Source of the DNA: JAPXRI01 sp033813635
Lineage (GTDB): Bacteria > Bacillota > Clostridia > Oscillospirales > QAMX01
NCBI GenBank assembly: GCA_033813635.1
Contig: JAPXRI010000005.1
Location: 1-64,000, forward strand
DNA: 64,000 nt
Direction of reading: 5' to 3'
In this document: in pieces, positions 59,293 through 64,000 of the stretch
How the letters are laid out: the number at the start of each line of letters is the position of its first letter
Numbering within the stretch: position 1 is the stretch's first letter
The notes under the pieces: generated by a model
Database searches by the model: none
Seen by the model: the letters and a program-made list of their open reading frames with translations, nothing else
Told to the model about the DNA's origin: nothing
Program-made: the position numbers and the translations under genes

Positions 59293-61559
59293 ATGCTTCT
59301 ATGCTTGGTCCGTGCGATGATGTGGTTTTGCAGCTTTTCGTCCAAAAGGCAGAATTTCTGGCTGAAGCCGGAAACCCTTACGGCGAGGTTCCTGTGCCTG
59401 TCGGGGTGCCTTTGGGCGTCGATCAGCGTCTCGGCGTCCGTGATGTTGAACTGGACGTTGGAAAGCCCCTTTTTCGCCGCGGCGACAAGGATGTCCGCGA
59501 GCCGGCCGATATTGCCGTCGTTGAAGAGCAGCGGATCGACCTCGATGATGGCCGAGGTTGTCCCAGGTGTGCGGCGGGTGGGCAGCGACGAGACGGAATT
59601 GAAAAGCGCGGTCAGGCCCCTGAAGTCCCTCCCCTGCATCGGGGAGACGCTGTAGGCGAGAATTTCCCCGTTTCGCCGGCCGTCCGGCGTGGCGGCGGTT
59701 TTCAGGCCGTGATCGATCATCCAGAGGAAGGTAAACGGCTGCGCGTGGAACGCGACGCCGCATTCTTCGCTGATCCTATCCAAAACGTCGCAGCAGAAGT
59801 CCGTTATCTCGGCGGCAATGGCGTCGACCGCGGGGAGGTCGTTTCCGTATTTCGGGGCTTTATTCACAAAGTCAAGGCGCATCGCCTCGTCCGGAAAGTT
59901 GTTTTCAAGAGCCGAGATCAACTCGGACAGCGTATAGCGCTTTTTTATGTAAATCAGCTCGTTTACCGCGGCGAGGGAGTCGGCGAGGTTGGGAATGCCG
60001 AACAGCATGAACTGGTAGTAGTCGTATTTCGCGCTCCTGCTGTTAAAGCCCTTGCCGGATTCCATGCAGCCCTCGGTCAGCATCGCCTTATACGGCAGCG
60101 GCTCGTTTACGGCGCTCGCGTCAAGGCATCGCAGCGTCATGCGGCAGGCGCGCTCGAGCATAAAGCCGATCTGTTCGTACACCGCGGCCTTGAACCGCTC
60201 AAAGGTGTCGAGGGACAGCGGGTCGCCGGTCTCAAGGCCCGGCGAGAGCTCCGGGCGCAGCATGCTTCTGCCGTTTTTCAGCACATACTCAACCGCTTTC
60301 AGCACGTTGCAGCGGAGGCTGACGGCGTGCGGGTTGGATTTTCCGGGTATGACCGTCTCGACGCAGCCTATCTGGGTATAACCCCGCGCGTCCTCCAAAG
60401 AGATGCCCCGGGAGACGAGGGATGGAATCATCACGTCGTCGTTGAAGAAAAACGGCACGCCTTTTTTGCAGCGCCCGACGACCTGCAGCGCCCGCCTGAT
60501 AAAATCACGCGGCGTGGCCTCCGAGAACCTGACGGACAGGCACCGTACGAAATCGAGGGCCTCTGTCGCGTCAAGCATCAGCCAGGAGAGGGCGTTGACC
60601 GCGTTTTGTCCGGAAGCGTCGCAGCCGCCGACGCAGGACTGCTGCACGTCGTAATCCCGGTAGAGCTTGATCCACAGGCAGCAGATCAGCTCGAAAGCGT
60701 CCCTTTCCGTAAGGACACCTTTCTCTATGTCCGCCCGGTAATAGGGGTATAAAATCTGGTCGAGCCTTCCGAGAGAGTTTGCGTTGACACAGTCCTCATA
60801 GGTATTGATCATATGCGCAAACCAGAGGCTCTGCACCGCCTCGGCAAAGGACTCCGCGGGGTGTTCGGGGACCCGCAGGCAGATTCTCTCGATTTCCATC
60901 AGCTCTTTTACGCGTGCGTCCGAAAAGCGCCCGCTCTCGGCGAGTTCGCGCGCTTTAACGGCATAACGCCTGCCGAGATCCGACCCGGCTTCGCAGAGCA
61001 GCAGCATCGCGTCGTAAAGGCTTCCCCCGCCGTTTCGCTCCGCGTATTTTTTCACCTCTTTCGCGATGCCGGAAAAGCCGAGCTTCAGGACCTTTTCGTA
61101 GTCGAGAACCGTGTGGTTGTTGGTTACAACGGAGCCCATGGCCGCCATCTCTTCGACGAGCGCTTTGTCCTTATCGTCCGCTATCGGCTCGGGGGCGATC
61201 CGTTTATATATTCTGCGGGCGTCTTCCCGGAATTCAAAGAAGCTCTCGATCTCGCGCTCGGAAAAACCGCCGCCCAGCAGCTGCTTTCTCGCGGTTTCGG
61301 GATCGCCGGAGACGCGCTCGTAATCGCCGAAATTTCGGCCGACGATCAGCTCGTCATCCCCGATAATTGCGGGAAAGCCGCGGATGACCGAGGCCACGCC
61401 GGAGGCGGAGAGATAATCGTTTGTCCGCCTGTCTTCCGGCGCCTCGCTGATGCCTTTAAAATAGTAGAAATCGCGCTGAGGGGTAATCAGATCGTTATAG
61501 CGTTTGCCGTCTACGGCGTCGGCCCGCAGATTTTTGCATCTTTCCGATAAAGCTAACAT
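59289..61559 (-). CDS. Glycyl radical enzyme (pyruvate formate-lyase-like), substrate unknown
   Basis: A 756-residue radical enzyme. The radical glycine is G731 in RVSGFSQKF near the C-terminus, and the thiyl cysteine is C399 with E401 in QIGCVETVIPG. The CxE pattern is that of dehydratases and lyases such as glycerol dehydratase and choline lyase, not of true pyruvate formate-lyase (Cys-Cys). No microcompartment targeting peptide is seen. The start is ATG 61559 with GGAG 7 nt upstream; a frame to 61784 is rejected. With a glycosidase, an MFS transporter and an activase on the same strand, it is probably part of anaerobic sugar breakdown. Confidence 0.93.
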   Translation of the reverse strand: MLALSERCKNLRADAVDGKRYNDLITPQRDFYYFKGISEAPEDRRTNDYLSASGVASVIRGFPAIIGDDELIVGRNFGDYERVSGDPETARKQLLGGGFSEREIESFFEFREDARRIYKRIAPEPIADDKDKALVEEMAAMGSVVTNNHTVLDYEKVLKLGFSGIAKEVKKYAERNGGGSLYDAMLLLCEAGSDLGRRYAVKARELAESGRFSDARVKELMEIERICLRVPEHPAESFAEAVQSLWFAHMINTYEDCVNANSLGRLDQILYPYYRADIEKGVLTERDAFELICCLWIKLYRDYDVQQSCVGGCDASGQNAVNALSWLMLDATEALDFVRCLSVRFSEATPRDFIRRALQVVGRCKKGVPFFFNDDVMIPSLVSRGISLEDARGYTQIGCVETVIPGKSNPHAVSLRCNVLKAVEYVLKNGRSMLRPELSPGLETGDPLSLDTFERFKAAVYEQIGFMLERACRMTLRCLDASAVNEPLPYKAMLTEGCMESGKGFNSRSAKYDYYQFMLFGIPNLADSLAAVNELIYIKKRYTLSELISALENNFPDEAMRLDFVNKAPKYGNDLPAVDAIAAEITDFCCDVLDRISEECGVAFHAQPFTFLWMIDHGLKTAATPDGRRNGEILAYSVSPMQGRDFRGLTALFNSVSSLPTRRTPGTTSAIIEVDPLLFNDGNIGRLADILVAAAKKGLSNVQFNITDAETLIDAQRHPDRHRNLAVRVSGFSQKFCLLDEKLQNHIIARTKHRSI

Positions 61560-61635
61560 ATAGAATCTCCATCCTGCCGCGGAGCGGCGATAAACTGAAA
61601 TAAGCAAAATCAAATTAAACGCCGGGGTGGAATGA

Positions 61636-64000
61636 TTAGGTTTTCTTCTGTATATTATATTGCCGGGCCCGCATGCCTGTAAAGCCCGAGGGAAGATTTT
61701 TTTTGTCATAACGGTTTGCCAGGCTGTTTGTGACGAAAAGCCTGGCCTCGTTGGCCCCCTGGGTGACGAATCCGGATATATCAAAGGAGAACGGCGGCCA
61801 GAAACAGACTCCGGCGTTTTTGCCGTTCACGGTGAGCGCGCAGAAGTCATGGACGTCCGAGACAGAGAGGCAAACACCGCTGTCCGAGCCGTCAAAACAG
61901 AACGTGAACGGGTAGACCACCGTTCCGGCAAAGCCATCCATCCCCGGAAGCCCGTTCCAGAGCCCGGGCACGGGGATGGCAAGGGTCTGCCCGCTTTCCG
62001 GTACATAGGGTTTTCCGTAGCTGATCTCGAGATCGGTCCCGTTTTCGCAGACCATAGCCCCGGTCATATCACCCGAGCGGGGAAGGATTTCCTCGCCGTT
62101 TGCCAACAATACGGCGACGACGCTCTCCCTTGCGCAAAGGGAAAGGGGCAGTTCTCCGCAGACAATGGGGCAGACGAGGGACGAGCCACGCCAGGCGTCG
62201 AGCAGGAGCGCTTTTTCGCTCTTTTCCCGAATCAGCACCGTTCCGCGGAACGTGCAGTCGCCCTCGTTGGTGAAGAAGTACGCGATATGGCCGAGATATA
62301 TCCGTTTTGAGACGCGGATGTTTGGCGAGGGCGGGGACAGCAATACCGTCGGCGCCAGCCGCGCGCGCTCCACTGCCTCTACCGCGTTGTCGTCGGTGTA
62401 CAAAACCACGCGGACGCCGCTTTTTTCGCAGAGCTCCCTCACCTTACCGGCGAACAGGTCCTCCCGGCATACAATGTTCCGGTAGCTCTGCGACGCGCAG
62501 GAGAGCGTGCCGCCGCCCGCCGTGACCGCGCCCTCGTCGAAAAGAGAAGCCTCCAGATAGTTGAACTCGATCTGTCCGGTATAGAGCGGGATGCAGGGCG
62601 CGTAGGGGCAGCCGTCGTCCCCGACGATTACTGCGACCTCGGAGGTGTTCGACGCGTCTGCGTTAAACGCGCAGAGCCTTGCGGCGTAGTCAGAGAAGAG
62701 CTTCATATGGGGCCACCAGAGGTTGTTCGGGCCGACGTCCGGAGGCCGCTCGCCGGAGCGCTCGCCGCGCACCGAGTAGTAGAACGCGTGCGGCGCGAGC
62801 AGATTGACGCCGCGGACAAGGAGCCAATCGGTCAGCCACTTGATCTCCTCAAAGCGGAGATCCCAGCCGTAGGCGCCGAAGCACTCGTTTAAACTGCGCT
62901 TTCTTCCCCTGTGCAGCGCCGCGTCGGCCGAGCATTTGCCCTGAGTGCTCTGCTCGCCGGCGAGCCCGCAGCCGTATTTTTCGACGAGGGTTACAAGCTT
63001 TTTATCGGAGGACTTCTCAAGCGGATTGCCGTTCAGGCGCCTGCGACCGCCGGAGCTTTCCGGGATCAGGTAACGCCAGACGACGTCCTGCCCCGGGATG
63101 CCGAAAAACTTTTCGCTCCGGATATCGTTCCCCGCGTGGGGGTGGCCGGTCAGCGCGATATTGCGGGAGGTGCACCACCGGGATAAGGGTTTATAATAGG
63201 TATCAAGCATCAGCTTGTCGCAAAGGGAGTTCCAGCGGGACAAAAGTTCGCCGTTTCTGTCCCATAAACGGCATAGATCCCGCTCATAAATCCCGTTTTT
63301 TGACATGAATGACAGCAGGCCGGAGGTCCAGGGCCGGAGCCCTCCCGGGAAGCCGCGCCCGGTGGGACTCGGCTCGTCCGTGAACATGCCGATAATCGTT
63401 TTGCCGAAATGCGGCTTTAAGCGTTCGTAGAACGGGTCAAACCCGAGCTCGAGGACCTTTTCCACCGCATTTCTGTTCAAAACATCCGCATAGAGCGGCG
63501 GGTTCGCGCCGCTGTCGTCCTCGTCCGGGAAAAGCCCGCGGATCACTGCCTTTGAGTAGCGCTCGGCAAATACCAAAAGCCTTCGGTCTGCGCCGGAACC
63601 GGCGAGATCCGACCTCGCGGAATCAAAATCGCCGTGTATCCGTATGTCGGTAAACTCCCCGTTCGTTTCGGTCGCCGTCTGAATCGAGACGACCGACAGC
63701 ACCTCCGAAGAATTTACGCAGGCCTCGGCGTTTTGCGCGCCCTCACGGGTAAAAATCTGCATCTCCAGCCCTTTATTGGCATATTCCGGGTATTTTTTTG
63801 CGACCTCGCCGTGCGCGGAGCCGGAGGGGTAGGAGGCCTCGTCGTACAGGATGATATACATGCCGTGGGCCGTGGCCTCCTCCGCGGCGCAGTTTATAGG
63901 GTCGAGATATTTCGGGGTCATATACCCGATTTCGCGGCTCATGCCGATTCTGGGGTGCGGAATAAAACCGTAAAACCCCTTTTCGCGGAATTCCGCGAGC
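61636..64000 (-). CDS. GH106-like glycoside hydrolase, partial at the window edge
   Basis: At least 788 residues; the start lies beyond 64000. The visible N-terminal part reads EFREKGFYGFIPHPRIG and then MTPKYLDPINCAAEEATAHGMYIILYDEASYPSG, a barrel pattern seen in rhamnosidase-like (GH106) and related families. The catalytic-type acid EPSPTGRG occurs later (MFTDEPSP), and a C-terminal beta-sandwich carries FCALTVNGKNAGVCFWPPFSFDIS. It has no visible signal peptide in the part seen. It precedes the glycyl radical enzyme by 76 bp, so both are probably in one operon. Rhamnosides are a guess from the family. Confidence 0.75.
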   Translation of the reverse strand, partial: LAEFREKGFYGFIPHPRIGMSREIGYMTPKYLDPINCAAEEATAHGMYIILYDEASYPSGSAHGEVAKKYPEYANKGLEMQIFTREGAQNAEACVNSSEVLSVVSIQTATETNGEFTDIRIHGDFDSARSDLAGSGADRRLLVFAERYSKAVIRGLFPDEDDSGANPPLYADVLNRNAVEKVLELGFDPFYERLKPHFGKTIIGMFTDEPSPTGRGFPGGLRPWTSGLLSFMSKNGIYERDLCRLWDRNGELLSRWNSLCDKLMLDTYYKPLSRWCTSRNIALTGHPHAGNDIRSEKFFGIPGQDVVWRYLIPESSGGRRRLNGNPLEKSSDKKLVTLVEKYGCGLAGEQSTQGKCSADAALHRGRKRSLNECFGAYGWDLRFEEIKWLTDWLLVRGVNLLAPHAFYYSVRGERSGERPPDVGPNNLWWPHMKLFSDYAARLCAFNADASNTSEVAVIVGDDGCPYAPCIPLYTGQIEFNYLEASLFDEGAVTAGGGTLSCASQSYRNIVCREDLFAGKVRELCEKSGVRVVLYTDDNAVEAVERARLAPTVLLSPPSPNIRVSKRIYLGHIAYFFTNEGDCTFRGTVLIREKSEKALLLDAWRGSSLVCPIVCGELPLSLCARESVVAVLLANGEEILPRSGDMTGAMVCENGTDLEISYGKPYVPESGQTLAIPVPGLWNGLPGMDGFAGTVVYPFTFCFDGSDSGVCLSVSDVHDFCALTVNGKNAGVCFWPPFSFDISGFVTQGANEARLFVTNSLANRYDKKNLPSGFTGMRARQYNIQKKT

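Noticed and set aside
59301..60752. A 483-codon open frame on the plus strand opposite the glycyl radical enzyme
   Set aside because: It is the antisense shadow of a confidently identified enzyme, with no ribosome binding site or motif.
1..64000. CRISPR arrays, insertion sequences, integrases, prophage genes, rRNA genes and common riboswitches
   Set aside because: I looked for repeated spacers, transposase-like proteins, terminal repeats and familiar riboswitch cores by eye and found none that hold up.

Overview
The window looks like a chromosomal segment of an uncultured, moderately GC-rich Firmicute of class Clostridia, probably close to the gut Oscillospirales. The evidence is the canonical Firmicutes order of the S10-spc-alpha ribosomal operon, strong GGAGG-type ribosome binding sites, zinc-type S14, L36 and S4, a spoIID gene, the ricT-holB-darA cluster, glycyl-radical metabolism and DUF3810/DUF4234 proteins. 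This placement is inference; there is no rRNA gene in the window to confirm it.

Layout. 1-3 kb: a LacI-type operator, a promoter and a three-gene sugar operon (ThuA-like, Gfo/Idh/MocA oxidoreductase, sugar isomerase). 3-12 kb: a mosaic of single genes on both strands, separated by strong two-way terminators. It includes a lytic transglycosylase, tRNA-Leu(TAA), a DUF4234 protein, a BceR/BceB fusion relic, a second sugar isomerase, a DUF3810 protein, a candidate small RNA with an anti-Shine-Dalgarno segment, a Noc/ParB-like protein, a methyltransferase and a cupin. 11.8-17.1 kb: mnmE-mnmG-mazG-rsmG and a TauE/SafE permease. 17.2-17.9 kb, minus strand: an XRE regulator coupled to a 45-residue protein, then a self-contained 28-residue mini-gene. 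18.0-20.8 kb: a divergent tRNA-guanine transglycosylase overlapping an ArmA/Rmt-type 16S rRNA G1405 methyltransferase, then rsmI. 20.9-36.9 kb: a 0.5 kb leader and the complete ribosomal operon from rpsJ to rplQ, including secY, adk, map, infA, rpmJ and rpoA.

37.3-39.9 kb: a GH116-like glycosidase and tRNA-Thr(CGT). 40.1-47.9 kb, minus strand: ricT, holB, darA, an Orn/Lys/Arg decarboxylase, alr, a FemABX ligase and a degenerate sensor kinase. 48.2-49.6 kb: an unknown protein and a PHP phosphoesterase. 49.6-55.4 kb, minus strand: a URO-D-family protein, spoIID, a PfkB kinase, an iron alcohol dehydrogenase and nicotinate phosphoribosyltransferase. 55.5-56.8 kb: an acyltransferase with a zinc ribbon. 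56.9-64.0 kb, minus strand: a catabolic locus running from an edge-truncated GH106-like glycosidase to a glycyl radical enzyme, its activase, an MFS transporter and a small protein with no usual start codon.

The strongest candidate for something new is the tgt-like/rmt overlapping pair followed by rsmI, because it joins an aminoglycoside-resistance-type rRNA methylase to a tRNA-base exchange enzyme in what looks like a resident operon. Next are the unassigned glycyl radical enzyme locus, the 28-residue mini-gene, the anti-SD small RNA and the collapsed Bce module. No CRISPR array, insertion sequence, prophage or rRNA was seen.
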